Positions 16,499 to 25,700 are shown, counted from the stretch's first letter. The stretch is 64,000 nucleotides of DNA from Pseudomonas sp. MRSN 12121 (GCF_000931465.1 NZ_CP010892.1:2565388-2629387), one strand, 5' to 3'. Numbers and translations: made by a program. The notes: a model not told the origin generated them from the letters alone.

Positions 16499-18175
16499 AT
16501 GGCGACAATCGACGGCACTTCCACGGGCAACCCACCCAACCATGGCGTTACCAGGGAGGAGCGCAAAGTCATTTTCGCCTCGTCCCTGGGCACCGTTTTC
16601 GAGTGGTACGACTTCTACCTCTACGGTTCTCTCGCCGCGATCATCGCCAAGCACTTCTTCGCCGGCGTCAACGAGACCACGGCCTTCATCTTTGCCCTGC
16701 TGGCGTTCGCCGCCGGCTTCGCGGTGCGGCCGTTCGGCGCCATCGTGTTCGGCCGCCTGGGCGACATGATCGGGCGCAAGCACACCTTCCTCATCACCAT
16801 CGTGATCATGGGCGTCTCCACCGCGGTGGTCGGCATGCTGCCCAGCTATGCGTCCATCGGCGTGGCGGCGCCGATCATCCTGATCAGCCTGCGCCTGTTG
16901 CAGGGCCTGGCGCTGGGCGGGGAATACGGCGGCGCGGCGACCTACGTCGCCGAACACGCGCCGCGCGGCAAGCGTGGCTACTTCACCTCCTGGATCCAGA
17001 CCACCGCGACCCTCGGCCTGTTCCTGTCGCTGCTGGTGATCCTCGCCTGCCGCACGGTCCTCGGCACCGAGGCCTTCGAGGCCTGGGGCTGGCGGATTCC
17101 GTTCCTGCTGTCGATCCTGCTGCTGATCATCTCGGTGTACATCCGCCTGCAACTGAGCGAGTCGCCGGTGTTCCAGAGGATGAAGGCCGAAGGCAAGGCG
17201 TCCAAGGCGCCGCTGACCGAATCCTTCGCCCGCTGGGACAACCTCAAGATCGTGATCATGGCGCTGCTCGGCGGCACCGCCGGCCAGGCCGTGGTCTGGT
17301 ACACCGGGCAGTTCTACGCGCTGTTCTTCCTGCTGCAGATGCTCAAGATCGATCCGCAGACCGCCAACCTGCTGATCGCCGGTTCGCTGCTGATCGGCAC
17401 GCCGTTCTTCATCCTGTTCGGCAGCCTGTCCGATCGCATCGGCCGCAAGGGCATCATCATGGCCGGCTGCATCCTGGCGGCGCTGACCTACTTCCCGATC
17501 TTCCACGCGCTGACCCAGTACGGTAACCCCGACGTGTTCAGTGCCCAGGAGAAGAACCCGGTCACGGTGGTCGCCGACCCCGCCCAGTGCTCGTTCCAGT
17601 TCGACCCGGTGGGCAAGGCGCGCTTCACCAGCTCCTGCGACCTGGCCAAGAGCGTGCTGGCGAAAAAGGCCATTCCCTACCAGAACGAGAAGGCCGCGCC
17701 CGGCACGGTGGCGCAGGTGCGGATCGGCGACAAAGTGATGCCGAGCTTCGAAGGCGGCAGCCTGCCGGCCGCCGACTTCAAGGCGCAGAACGATGCCTTC
17801 GTCGCGGCCCTGGGCACCGCCCTCAAGGACGCCGGCTACCCCGAGAAGGCCGACCCGGCCAAGACCAACTACCCGGTGGTGCTGGCGCTGCTGACGCTAT
17901 TGGTGATCTACGTGACCATGGTCTACGGCCCGATCGCCGCCTGGCTGGTGGAGCTGTTCCCGGCGCGCATCCGCTACACCTCGATGTCGCTGCCGTATCA
18001 CATCGGCAACGGCTGGTTCGGCGGCTTCCTGCCGACCGTGGCGTTCGCCATGGTCGCGGCCACCGGGGACATCTACTACGGGCTCTGGTACCCGATCGTC
18101 ATCGCGGTAATGACGGCGATCCTCGGCACCTTCTTCCTGCCGGAAACCAAGGACCGGGAGATCCACCACACCTGA
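16499..18175 (+). CDS. MFS transporter, metabolite:H+ symporter type, with large inserted domain
   Basis: 558 residues. MHS-family hallmarks: ASSLGTVFEWYDFYLYG at residues 26-42, GRLGDMIGRKHTF after TM2, and RLLQGLALGGEYGGAATYVAEHAP around 128. Such proteins import small carboxylates, betaines or osmolytes; substrate unknown. Between TM8 and the last helices (about residues 342-455) sits a hydrophilic insert of roughly 110 residues with two Cys (AQCSF, SSCDL) that could form a disulfide. Most MHS transporters are about 430-450 residues, so this domain is extra. The start is the ATG at 16499; GGAG lies eight bases upstream. Confidence 0.88.
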   Translation: MATIDGTSTGNPPNHGVTREERKVIFASSLGTVFEWYDFYLYGSLAAIIAKHFFAGVNETTAFIFALLAFAAGFAVRPFGAIVFGRLGDMIGRKHTFLITIVIMGVSTAVVGMLPSYASIGVAAPIILISLRLLQGLALGGEYGGAATYVAEHAPRGKRGYFTSWIQTTATLGLFLSLLVILACRTVLGTEAFEAWGWRIPFLLSILLLIISVYIRLQLSESPVFQRMKAEGKASKAPLTESFARWDNLKIVIMALLGGTAGQAVVWYTGQFYALFFLLQMLKIDPQTANLLIAGSLLIGTPFFILFGSLSDRIGRKGIIMAGCILAALTYFPIFHALTQYGNPDVFSAQEKNPVTVVADPAQCSFQFDPVGKARFTSSCDLAKSVLAKKAIPYQNEKAAPGTVAQVRIGDKVMPSFEGGSLPAADFKAQNDAFVAALGTALKDAGYPEKADPAKTNYPVVLALLTLLVIYVTMVYGPIAAWLVELFPARIRYTSMSLPYHIGNGWFGGFLPTVAFAMVAATGDIYYGLWYPIVIAVMTAILGTFFLPETKDREIHHT

Positions 18176-18252
18176 CGGCGCTGGCTGCTCTCTCTCGCAA
18201 GGGAGAGGGCGGTTCGCTATGATTCGCGCGCTTGAACACCGGGTAGGGACCT

Positions 18253-18411
18253 ATGAACCGTCGTAAAAAAATCCAGCAGCTCTTGAAGGCCCATGCGAAA
18301 AAGGCCAGCGCCAAGCTGGCGCCGAAAAGCAAACCCAAGTACATCAGCAAGGCCGACCGCTTGAAGCTGGCGGCCGAGAATCCTCAGTCGATCGATACCG
18401 CCGAGAGCTGA
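18253..18411 (+). CDS. DUF2986 small basic protein
   Basis: 52 residues, starting at the ATG at 18253, with GGGAC just upstream. It reads MNRRKKIQQLLKAHAKKA then a Lys/Pro-rich section and SKADRLKLAAE, which fits the short DUF2986 family. Strongly basic (RNA or ribosome association is a guess). Stands alone between the transporter and a RidA-like gene on the same strand. Confidence 0.75.
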   Translation: MNRRKKIQQLLKAHAKKASAKLAPKSKPKYISKADRLKLAAENPQSIDTAES

Positions 18412-18551
18412 TCGGCGTCACCGAGCCGCAGCCCAATGGCTCAAGCGGAGGGTTTCCACTCTCCGGCGCCGGGCCTGTAGACTGGCGCGCGCAAGCCGGT
18501 GCCGCCAGGGCCCCGGCCATTTTCCTGATCACCCCGAACAAGAGCGCCCCC

Positions 18552-18932
18552 ATGGCCCAGCACGATATCGATTTCATTCCCGACCCGGACGCCGATTCCA
18601 TTTCCTCCGACGTCGCCGGTTTCGCCGGCATCCTGGTCTCCACCCAGATCCCCACCCGTGCCGACGGCAGCCTGGAGCTGGGCGACATCACGCAGCAGAG
18701 CGAGTGCACCCTGCAGGCGCTCAAGGTCGCGCTGGAAAAGGCCGGCAGCTCCATGGACCGGGTCCTGCACCTGACCATCTACCTCACCGACATGGCTGAC
18801 CGCGCGGCGTTCAACGAGGTCTATAAGCGCTTTTTCGCCAAGCCCTGGCCGGTGCGTGCCGCCGTGGGCGTGGCGTCCCTGGCGGTCGACGGGATGAAGG
18901 TCGAAGTCACCGCGATGGCCGCCAAGGCCTGA
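18552..18932 (+). CDS. RidA family protein
   Basis: 126 residues. RidA/YjgF fold motifs: AGFAGILVSTQIPTRADGSLELGDITQQSECTLQALKVALEKAG and VLHLTIYLTDMADRAAFNEVYKRFF, ending VRAAVGVASLAVDGMKVEVTAMA. Arg at the start of VRAAVGVA is in the place of the conserved catalytic Arg105 of RidA, so this copy is more likely than the one at 8460 to be an active enamine/imine deaminase. Second RidA-type gene in the window. Confidence 0.87.
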   Translation: MAQHDIDFIPDPDADSISSDVAGFAGILVSTQIPTRADGSLELGDITQQSECTLQALKVALEKAGSSMDRVLHLTIYLTDMADRAAFNEVYKRFFAKPWPVRAAVGVASLAVDGMKVEVTAMAAKA

Positions 18933-19055
18933 GTTTTTGCGGTCTCCGGTGGCGCTGCCCGGCGAGCGGGCGCCACCGGGCAGGCTACGGGTGCCGGCCG
19001 GGCGTTTCGCCGCTACAATGCGCGCCTCGACCGTGACAAGCCTGACTAAAAAAAT

Positions 19056-21044
19056 ATGTCCTTGCCCAAGCATCACCTGGAATTGCTCAGCCCTGCCCGC
19101 GATGTGGCCATCGCCCGCGAGGCCATCCTGCATGGCGCCGACGCCGTGTACATCGGTGGCCCGAGCTTCGGCGCGCGCCACAACGCCTGCAACGAGGTGA
19201 GTGAAATCGCCGAGCTGGTAGAGTTCGCCCGGCGCTACCACGCGCGGATCTTCACTACCCTCAACACCATCCTCCACGACAACGAACTGGAGCCGGCGCG
19301 CAAGCTGATCCACCAGTTGTACGACGCCGGCGTCGATGCGCTGATCGTCCAGGACCTGGGTGTGATGGAGCTGGACATTCCGCCGATCGAACTGCACGCC
19401 AGCACCCAGACCGACATCCGCACCCTGGCGCGGGCCAAGTTCCTCGACCAGGCCGGTTTCTCGCAACTGGTGCTGGCCCGCGAGCTGAACCTCCAGGAAA
19501 TCCGCGCCATCGCCAGCGAGACCGACGCGGCGATCGAGTTCTTCATCCACGGCGCCTTGTGCGTGGCCTTCTCCGGGCAGTGCAACATCTCCCACGCGCA
19601 GACCGGCCGCAGCGCCAACCGTGGCGACTGCTCCCAGGCCTGCCGCCTGCCGTACACCCTGAAAGACGAAAAGGGCGGGGTGATCGCCTACGAGAAACAC
19701 CTGCTGTCGATGAAGGACAACAACCAGAGCGCCAACATCCGCGCCCTGGTGGAAGCCGGCGTGCGCTCGTTCAAGATCGAAGGGCGCTACAAGGACGTGG
19801 GTTATGTGAAGAACATCACCGCCTACTACCGCCAGCGCCTGGACGCGGTGCTCGAAGACCGCCCGGACCTGGCCCGCGCCTCCAGCGGCCACACCGCGCA
19901 CTTCTTCGTGCCGGACCCGGAAAAGACCTTCCACCGCGGCAGCACCGACTACTTCGTCAGCGAGCGCAAGATCGACATCGGCGCCTTCGACTCGCCGACC
20001 TTCACCGGCCTGCCGGTGGGCGTGGTGGAGAAGGTCGGCAAGCGCGACCTGCAAGTGGTGACCCATGAGCCGCTGTCCAACGGCGACGGCCTCAACGTGC
20101 TGGTCAAGCGCGAAGTGGTGGGTTTCCGCGCCAACATCGCCGAGCCCCGGGGCGAGTTCGACGAAGACGGCGAGAAGCGCTACCGCTACCGCGTCGAGCC
20201 CAACGAGATGCCCAAGGGCCTGCACCAGTTGCGGCCGAACCATCCGCTGAGCCGCAACCTGGACCACAACTGGCAACAGGCCCTGCAAAAGACCTCGGCC
20301 GAGCGCCGGGTGGGCCTGGGCTGGGTCGCGCGCCTGCGGGAAGAGCGCCTGGAACTGACCGCCACCAGCGAGGAGGGCATCAGCGTCAGCGTCGCCCTGG
20401 ACGGTCCGTTCGGCGTGGCCAACAAGCCGGAGCAGGCCCTGGAGCAACTGCAGGACCTGCTGGGCCAACTGGGCACCACCCAGTACCACGCCACCGGGGT
20501 CAAGCTGGATGCGCCGCAGGCGTACTTCATCCCCAACTCGCAGCTCAAGGCCCTGCGCCGCGACGCCATCGAGGCGCTGACCCAGGCCCGGGTCGCCGCG
20601 CACCCTCGGGGCGGGCGCAAGGCCGAGACCACGCCGCCGCCGGTGTACCCGGAATCGCACCTGTCGTTCCTGGCCAACGTCTACAACCAGAAGGCCCGCG
20701 ACTTCTACCATCGCCACGGGGTCAAGCTGATCGACGCCGCCTACGAGGCCCATGAGGAGGCGGGCGAGGTGCCGGTGATGATCACCAAGCACTGCCTGCG
20801 GTTCTCCTTCAACCTGTGCCCGAAACAGGCCAAGGGCGTCACCGGCGTGCGCACCAAGGTCGCGCCGATGCAACTGATCCACGGCGACGAAGTGCTGACC
20901 CTGAAGTTCGACTGCAAGCCGTGCGAGATGCATGTGATCGGCAAGATGAAAGGCCATATCCTCGACCTGCCGCAACCGGGCAGCGTGGTCGGCCACATCA
21001 GCCCCGAAGACCTGCTCAAGACCATCCCCCGCGCGCCGCACTGA
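19056..21044 (+). CDS. rlhA: 23S rRNA 5-hydroxycytidine synthase RlhA (peptidase U32 family)
   Basis: 662 residues, close to E. coli RlhA/YdcP. U32 signature: ELLSPARDVAIAREAILHGADAVYIGG at the N-terminus, IEFFIHGALCVAFSGQCNIS and GDCSQACRLPY. Cys169, Cys176, Cys192 and Cys196 are the probable Fe-S ligands. A C-terminal DUF3656-like region ends with CPKQAKG and CKPCEMHVIG. RlhA hydroxylates cytidine 2501 of 23S rRNA, needing prephenate (known in E. coli). Start ATG at 19056 follows an A-rich stretch without a strong Shine-Dalgarno. Monocistronic. Confidence 0.88.
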   Translation: MSLPKHHLELLSPARDVAIAREAILHGADAVYIGGPSFGARHNACNEVSEIAELVEFARRYHARIFTTLNTILHDNELEPARKLIHQLYDAGVDALIVQDLGVMELDIPPIELHASTQTDIRTLARAKFLDQAGFSQLVLARELNLQEIRAIASETDAAIEFFIHGALCVAFSGQCNISHAQTGRSANRGDCSQACRLPYTLKDEKGGVIAYEKHLLSMKDNNQSANIRALVEAGVRSFKIEGRYKDVGYVKNITAYYRQRLDAVLEDRPDLARASSGHTAHFFVPDPEKTFHRGSTDYFVSERKIDIGAFDSPTFTGLPVGVVEKVGKRDLQVVTHEPLSNGDGLNVLVKREVVGFRANIAEPRGEFDEDGEKRYRYRVEPNEMPKGLHQLRPNHPLSRNLDHNWQQALQKTSAERRVGLGWVARLREERLELTATSEEGISVSVALDGPFGVANKPEQALEQLQDLLGQLGTTQYHATGVKLDAPQAYFIPNSQLKALRRDAIEALTQARVAAHPRGGRKAETTPPPVYPESHLSFLANVYNQKARDFYHRHGVKLIDAAYEAHEEAGEVPVMITKHCLRFSFNLCPKQAKGVTGVRTKVAPMQLIHGDEVLTLKFDCKPCEMHVIGKMKGHILDLPQPGSVVGHISPEDLLKTIPRAPH

Positions 21045-21164
21045 GTGCCGGGCGGGTGCGTCGCCTTGGCGGCGCGCCGGCTCATCCGGTCAGGCGCGGG
21101 CTGTCGTGCAACGACGCCATTGTCGACCCGGTCGGCGATGGCGTTGTCGTTTCGGCGACCTGCC

Positions 21165-21710
21165 TCAACGCGCCGGGTTTTCCTCGGCGCGCAACTGAAC
21201 GCTCATGTCGTCGCAGCTTTGCGACCAGTCTTTGAGCCACTGCGGCAACTCGGGCGACTGCTCGATGCCCAGCTCGTGGACGAACTCGCCGGGGGCGATG
21301 GTGCCTTTGGCCGAGCGGAACAGCCCGCGCATCACCACCACCCCGGTCACCCGGCCCTGGCTCACGAAGCGGTGTTCCATGAAGCTCCATTTTTCGTCCC
21401 AGCCGAGGATCCGGCTATGGATCTCGAAGGCTTCGAACAGCTTCAGTTCCCGGCGGAACTTGCCCCACACATCACCGACGATCGGCACCGCCCGGTGGCG
21501 CAGGGCCACGCGATAGGCGCCGCTGCGCAGGACGAAGTCCATGCGCCCGAGGTCCGCCAGGGTGAAGTAGCGGCCGTTGGTCACGTGCCGGTTGAGGTCC
21601 AGGTCGAGCGGCCAGACGCGCATGCGCACCACGGTGGTGGCCAGGCCTGCGACCGGCTTGCGCCACGGACGACGAAACAGCATGAGCAGCATGCGGAACC
21701 AGAGATTCAT
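21165..21710 (-). CDS. Thioesterase family protein (hotdog fold)
   Basis: 181 residues. A hydrophobic N-terminal helix (LWFRMLLMLFRR) is followed by a 4HBT-like domain: RVWPLDLDLNRHVTNGRYFTLADLGRMDF (with the conserved D-x-N-x-H-x-x-N-x-x-Y pattern), then WDEKWSFMEHRFVSQGRV. This matches THEM6-type thioesterase-like proteins; hydrolysis of an acyl-CoA is likely but the substrate is unknown. Convergent with rlhA. Confidence 0.8.
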   Translation of the reverse strand: MNLWFRMLLMLFRRPWRKPVAGLATTVVRMRVWPLDLDLNRHVTNGRYFTLADLGRMDFVLRSGAYRVALRHRAVPIVGDVWGKFRRELKLFEAFEIHSRILGWDEKWSFMEHRFVSQGRVTGVVVMRGLFRSAKGTIAPGEFVHELGIEQSPELPQWLKDWSQSCDDMSVQLRAEENPAR

Positions 21711-21818
21711 GAGTGCACCGATGATGAAAAGGACGGCCGCACTTTAGGCAAGGGGAATCGGCTAAGCTAGGTGCGCAAATGACTTTTTCCATGCGAAAAG
21801 CGCAAAAAGGGAGGCTCC

Positions 21819-22784
21819 ATGCACATCACCTTGCTCCTGGCCGAGCACTGCTCCGCCGCCAGCGCCACCCTGGCCCTGGAAGTGCTGAGCGCGGCCAACC
21901 AGTTCGCCGACAGCGCCAGCGCGCCGTTCGAGGTGGTCGTCGCTTCGCTGGATGGCGCGGATGTCGACGCCTGGGGCGGGCAGGTGCTGCGGGTGCAGTG
22001 CGGCGTGGCCGAGATCGTCCGTACCGATCTGGTGCTGATCCCCGGTTTTCTCTTCACCTTGAAGGAGGCCTTGCCGGCGTTCGCCGGCTACGGACCCTGG
22101 CTGCGGCAACAGCATGACCGGGGCGCGGTGCTGGCCTCGATGTGCACGGCCACTTTCCTGCTGGCCGAGGCAGGCCTGCTGCAGGGCGTGCGCGCTACTA
22201 CCCACTGGGCGTTCGCCGAGCTGTTCCGGCGGCGTTATGCCGGGGTCGAGCTGGACGAGGGCCAGCTGCTCTGCGAGGACCAGCGCCTGGTCACCAGCGG
22301 TGGCGCGAGCGCGGCGATGGACCTGCTGCTGCACCTGGTGCGGCGCTTCGTTTCCCTGGAGCTGGCGCAGAAATGCAGCAAGTACCTGCTGATCGACAAG
22401 GTGCGCAGCCAGCAGTCGGTGTATGTCATGTGGGCGTTGCCGAAAAACCACGGGGATGGCGAGATCCTGCGGGTGCAGGACTGGCTGGAGGAACATTTCG
22501 ACCAGCCGCTGCTGATCGACGACACCGCCCGGCGCTTCGGCTTCGGCGTGCGCAATTTCAAGCGGCGCTTCAAGGACGCAACCGGCTACACGCCGCTGGC
22601 TTATCTGCAAACCCTGCGCCTGGAGAAAGCCAAGCAACTGCTGGAGTCCACGCGCATGACCCTGGACCGCATCACCTACACCGTGGGTTACGAAGACAGC
22701 AACTCGTTTCGCCGGCTGTTCCAGCAGCGGGTCGGGCTGCTGCCGGCGGCCTATCGCAAGAAATTCCAGGCCAGCGCCGGCTGA
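21819..22784 (+). CDS. GlxA-type AraC regulator (DJ-1/PfpI domain plus HTH)
   Basis: 321 residues. The N-terminal ThiJ/DJ-1/PfpI-like domain has Cys in LASMCTATFLLAEAGLL (about residue 108), as in GlxA-type regulators. The C-terminal AraC double HTH reads LLIDDTARRFGFGVRNFKRRFKDATGYTPLAYLQTLRLEKAKQLLE and TLDRITYTVGYEDSNSFRRLFQQRVGLLPAAYRKKF. AGGGAGG lies just before the ATG. Target unknown; the divergent thioesterase gene is the nearest candidate. Confidence 0.89.
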   Translation: MHITLLLAEHCSAASATLALEVLSAANQFADSASAPFEVVVASLDGADVDAWGGQVLRVQCGVAEIVRTDLVLIPGFLFTLKEALPAFAGYGPWLRQQHDRGAVLASMCTATFLLAEAGLLQGVRATTHWAFAELFRRRYAGVELDEGQLLCEDQRLVTSGGASAAMDLLLHLVRRFVSLELAQKCSKYLLIDKVRSQQSVYVMWALPKNHGDGEILRVQDWLEEHFDQPLLIDDTARRFGFGVRNFKRRFKDATGYTPLAYLQTLRLEKAKQLLESTRMTLDRITYTVGYEDSNSFRRLFQQRVGLLPAAYRKKFQASAG

Positions 22785-22892
22785 CTGCCAGGAAATCCGC
22801 GGCCGGGCTTGGCCAATCCTTTCCCGGCCAGCAGAATCCCGGGGCGCGGTTGTTCATCCACGGGCTTGCGCCCACTTGCCACAGGCGTCGCC

Positions 22893-23732
22893 ATGCCGGT
22901 ACTGCACGACCAACATCAGCCCCAGGACCCGGACCGGATCGACCGGCCGCTGTATGTGCTGCGCATATCCACCCGGGCCACGCGCTGGGAGCGGCCCTGG
23001 CACAGCCACCGCAAGGCGCAGTTGCTGTTTCCGCTGGCCGGGGTGATTACCTGCGAAACCGATGTCGGCCTGTGGATGGCGCCGCCGCAATGCGCGGTGT
23101 GGATTCCCGGGGACATGCGGCACAGCGTGTGGGGCCTGGAGCACACCGTCGGCTATTGCCTGTTCGTCGAGCCGGAGCAGGTCCGCGGGCTGCCCACGGC
23201 CTGCTGCACCCTGGCGGTTTCGCCGCTGTTGCAGGTGTTGCTCGAGCGCTGCGTGGAACTGCCCGAACTCTATGAACTCAATGGCCCCCAGGGACGCTTG
23301 ATGGCCGTGGTCCTGGACGAGCTGGCCGCCGCGCCCCAGGAACAGATCCACCTGCCCATGCCCCGGCACCCGCAGTTGCGCGACATGGCCGCGGCGATCA
23401 TCGAACAGCCGGCCATGCGGCGTAGCCTGGGGCGCTGGGGCGAGCGGATCGGCATGAGCGAACGCAACCTGAGCCGGCTGATCCTGGCCGAAACCGGCTT
23501 GAGTTTCGGCCAGTGGCAGCGTCAGTTGCACATCCTGCTGGGGCTCAAGCGCCTGGTGCGTGGCGAGTCGGTGGAGCAGGTCGCGCTGGGCCTGGGCTAT
23601 GAAAGCGCCAGTGCCTTTATCCGCATGTTCAAGAAAGCCGTGGGCCAGCCGCCGGCGCGTTTCATCGCCGAGCGCGGGATGCTGTTGGGCGTCCCGGCAA
23701 CGGTTCAGGGGGCGGAATCGGTATTTGGCTGA
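22893..23732 (+). CDS. AraC-family transcriptional regulator
   Basis: 279 residues from the ATG at 22893. A cupin-type sensor (RWERPWHSHRKAQLLFPLAGVITCET, then VWIPGDMRHSVW) is followed by a C-terminal HTH: MRRSLGRWGERIGMSERNLSRLILAETGLSFGQWQRQLH and SVEQVALGLGYESASAFIRMFKKAVGQPPARF. Same strand as the GlxA-like gene, 108 bases later, with no obvious target gene adjacent. Confidence 0.88.
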   Translation: MPVLHDQHQPQDPDRIDRPLYVLRISTRATRWERPWHSHRKAQLLFPLAGVITCETDVGLWMAPPQCAVWIPGDMRHSVWGLEHTVGYCLFVEPEQVRGLPTACCTLAVSPLLQVLLERCVELPELYELNGPQGRLMAVVLDELAAAPQEQIHLPMPRHPQLRDMAAAIIEQPAMRRSLGRWGERIGMSERNLSRLILAETGLSFGQWQRQLHILLGLKRLVRGESVEQVALGLGYESASAFIRMFKKAVGQPPARFIAERGMLLGVPATVQGAESVFG

Positions 23733-23826
23733 ATCGGTCAATAGGTTGTCCGGGTTGACTGATGCAGACAGTTTTTCCTTTGCAGATGATAGGCATTCTT
23801 GTTTATCACTTGCCGAGGAAGCCCTC

Positions 23827-24237
23827 ATGAACATCGATCCCCATCAATTTCCCCTGGTCTGGATGCACTACCGCGAGGCGGCCGGGCAGACCGATCCGTT
23901 CAGCCAGCTCGACCAACTGCTGCAACGCCAGCAACCCTTCGTGCTGGTGACCGCCGATGCCCCCGGCGAGCAAGCGCAGCCGGACGCCAATGCCAAGGCC
24001 AGCCTCAAGCAGGCGGCGTTGTGGATGAAGCAGAACAAGGCGGCGATCCGTCGCTGGATCAAGGCCGGTATCGTCATCGCCCCCGACAGCGCGGCCCAGG
24101 CCCGGGTGGAAGCCTTCGCCGATACCTACCGCAAGTTCTGGGGCTACCCCTTGCTGCACTGCGCCTCGAAGGAAGCCGCCATGGCCATGGTCGGTCGGTT
24201 GCTGGGCCATGGCCGGATCAACAGCCAAAACTGGTGA
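23827..24237 (+). CDS. Conserved hypothetical protein
   Basis: 136 residues; GAGGAA seven bases before the ATG at 23827 supports the start. Soluble, mixed alpha/beta composition, with VLVTADAPGEQ, then LKQAALWMKQNKAAIRRWIKAGIVIAPDS and a C-terminal WGYPLLHCASKEAAMAMVGRLL. It looks like a small stand-alone domain, but I do not recognise a named family. Preceded by an AT-rich promoter-like stretch (23765-23815). Confidence 0.65.
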   Translation: MNIDPHQFPLVWMHYREAAGQTDPFSQLDQLLQRQQPFVLVTADAPGEQAQPDANAKASLKQAALWMKQNKAAIRRWIKAGIVIAPDSAAQARVEAFADTYRKFWGYPLLHCASKEAAMAMVGRLLGHGRINSQNW

Positions 24238-24280
24238 GCCTTGGCCAGGCCATCGCTACGGGATGTACGCGATCTGCTTC

Positions 24281-24304
24281 TGTAGGAGCGCAGCTTGCGC
24301 GCGA
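24281..24304. repeat. REP-like element, single copy
   Basis: TGTAGGAGCGCAGCTTGCGC and the next four bases, a variant of the Pseudomonas REP core GTAGGAGCGAAGCTTGCTCGCGA seen also near 39.6, 49.3, 53.5 and 56.3 kb. Self-complementary ends suggest a hairpin. Lies between convergent genes. Confidence 0.7.
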
Positions 24305-24343
24305 TGAACGATGATGCGGTGGGCCAGGCATTGCGCCGCGCGG

Positions 24344-24808
24344 CTACAAGGCCTTGCTCATGAAGATCCGGCTGCTGCCTTCGGGATCGCAGGGAATTTC
24401 GCCGAAGCGTTGCCAGCCGTGCTTCTCGTAGAACCCGGGGGCCTGGAAGTTCAGGGTATAGAGCACCGCACTGCGACAGCCCCGGCGCCGGCCTTCGTCT
24501 TCGCAGGCTTGCAGCAGCCGGGCGCCGAGGCCCGAGCCGCGCAGGCTGTCGGGCAGGTAGAACAGGTCGATGAACAGCAGGCCCAGGGAGGTGCGCGCGC
24601 TGACCCCGCCCAGCACCTGGCCGGTGGCCGGGTCCCGCAGTTCGACGGCCAGCGGCTGGCGGTCGTGGTAACCGGCCATTTGCTGGTTGAAGGTGGCGAG
24701 GCCATCGCTCAGCAGGGCTTCGAAGGTACTGTCGAGCACGTCGCTGACGACGATCGAGGGGTTGTCCATCAAGGCGGGTTCCATCACAGGAGGTTTCAGT
24801 TCAGGCAT
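24344..24808 (-). CDS. GNAT family N-acetyltransferase
   Basis: 154 residues if started at 24808; starts at 24784 or 24769 would give 146 or 141. The GNAT fold is clear: LLFIDLFYLPDSLRGSGLGARLLQACEDEGRRRGC (acetyl-CoA-binding loop R-G-S-G-L-G, about residues 95-100) and LNFQAPGFYEKHGWQRFGEIP. Its 5' end overlaps the stop of the upstream minus-strand gene (ATG and TGA overlap at 24801-24808), which suggests translational coupling. Substrate unknown. Confidence 0.82.
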   Translation of the reverse strand: MPELKPPVMEPALMDNPSIVVSDVLDSTFEALLSDGLATFNQQMAGYHDRQPLAVELRDPATGQVLGGVSARTSLGLLFIDLFYLPDSLRGSGLGARLLQACEDEGRRRGCRSAVLYTLNFQAPGFYEKHGWQRFGEIPCDPEGSSRIFMSKAL

Positions 24809-25199
24809 CGCGCAACAGGTCGTGGGCGTCGAGCAGGCGGTAGGCGATTTCCGGGTTTTTCTCCAGGCCGCGGCGGATGGCGCTCGGGATCGACTGCCGG
24901 GTCTTGCGGCACAACCCCGGCAGTGCGTCGAGCTGGATGGCGATGCCGCGCATGCTGCGCACTTCGTTGTCGCTGGGAGCGATCCGCACGCGGATGCCCA
25001 GCAGTTCGTACATGCGCCGTTGCATGTGTTCGAGGTCGTTCAGGCTCTGCAGGTTTTCCAGTCGGTCGAGCAGGCGTTTTTCTTCCTGGCGGGTCAGGCC
25101 GAGGATGCGCAGGTCGGTGCCGGGCGTCTCCAGCAGGCGCTCGCGGTCGCAGTCGCAGGCACCGGGCGGGCAGGGCTGGCGGATCTGGAAATCGGGCAT
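24801..25199 (-). CDS. Conserved hypothetical protein with N-terminal Cys cluster
   Basis: 132 residues. The start at 25199 is supported by GGAG nine bases upstream; longer open frame above it lacks a ribosome site. Begins MPDFQIRQPCPPGACDCDRERLL, so three cysteines lie within the first 20 residues, followed by helical, charged sequence (LTRQEEKRLLDRLENLQSLNDLEHMQRRMYELLGI). The Cys cluster might bind metal. Family not recognised. Overlaps the GNAT gene by eight bases. Confidence 0.62.
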   Translation of the reverse strand: MPDFQIRQPCPPGACDCDRERLLETPGTDLRILGLTRQEEKRLLDRLENLQSLNDLEHMQRRMYELLGIRVRIAPSDNEVRSMRGIAIQLDALPGLCRKTRQSIPSAIRRGLEKNPEIAYRLLDAHDLLRDA

Positions 25200-25313
25200 C
25201 TGGGGACTCCACTCGAAGCGATCGCGGATCGCCGTGGCGCAGGGGTTGCCTGGAAATATACACAGCCGGAGCAGGGCGTGGCGCGGCAATCGGCCGCCGC
25301 GCCGCGGATTTTT

Positions 25314-25679
25314 TCACCCCAGCCGACGGCGGCGCCACAGGCGTCCATAGACCAGGAGGTTGATCAGCAGCACCAGTGCGCCCAGGACCAGCTGGATCTG
25401 CGGCGTCAGCCCGGCGGGGTAGATCAGCGGGATCAGGTAGTGCTCGATGAACCCGTCGTCGTAACCCTGCTGGCCGGCACGCTGGCGCAGGAGGTTTTCC
25501 CAACGGGTCAGCGGGCAGGCCAGGTGGAACACTTCGACCGTGACTCCCCAGGCCGCGGCGGGCAGGTGCAACCAGGCCAGGCGCGGCCATTTGAGCACCA
25601 GCAGGCCGCCGAAGAGCACGAACAGGATGAAGGTCAGGTGCAGCGATACCAGGGTGTCGGCGGCGAGGCGGTAGAGCAT
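25314..25679 (-). CDS. DUF2784 membrane protein
   Basis: 121 residues with three to four hydrophobic segments (THE first at 8-28, LVSLHLTFILFVLFGGLLVL). Matches DUF2784: WPRLAWLHLPAAAWGVTVE, then CPLTRWENLLR and a D-x-x-F-I-E-H-Y-L-x-P-L-I-Y-P motif near residue 85. Integral inner-membrane protein of unknown function. Lies 21 bases downstream of pcs, so it may share its transcript. Confidence 0.85.
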   Translation of the reverse strand: MLYRLAADTLVSLHLTFILFVLFGGLLVLKWPRLAWLHLPAAAWGVTVEVFHLACPLTRWENLLRQRAGQQGYDDGFIEHYLIPLIYPAGLTPQIQLVLGALVLLINLLVYGRLWRRRRLG

Positions 25680-25700
25680 CTGGGGTCTCTTATGTGGGGT

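Noticed and set aside
18441-21041. An 866-codon minus-strand frame opposite rlhA and the RidA gene
   Set aside because: Composition is a high-GC shadow (Leu/Gly/Val/His/Gln-rich), with no domain, and the plus strand has well-conserved genes.
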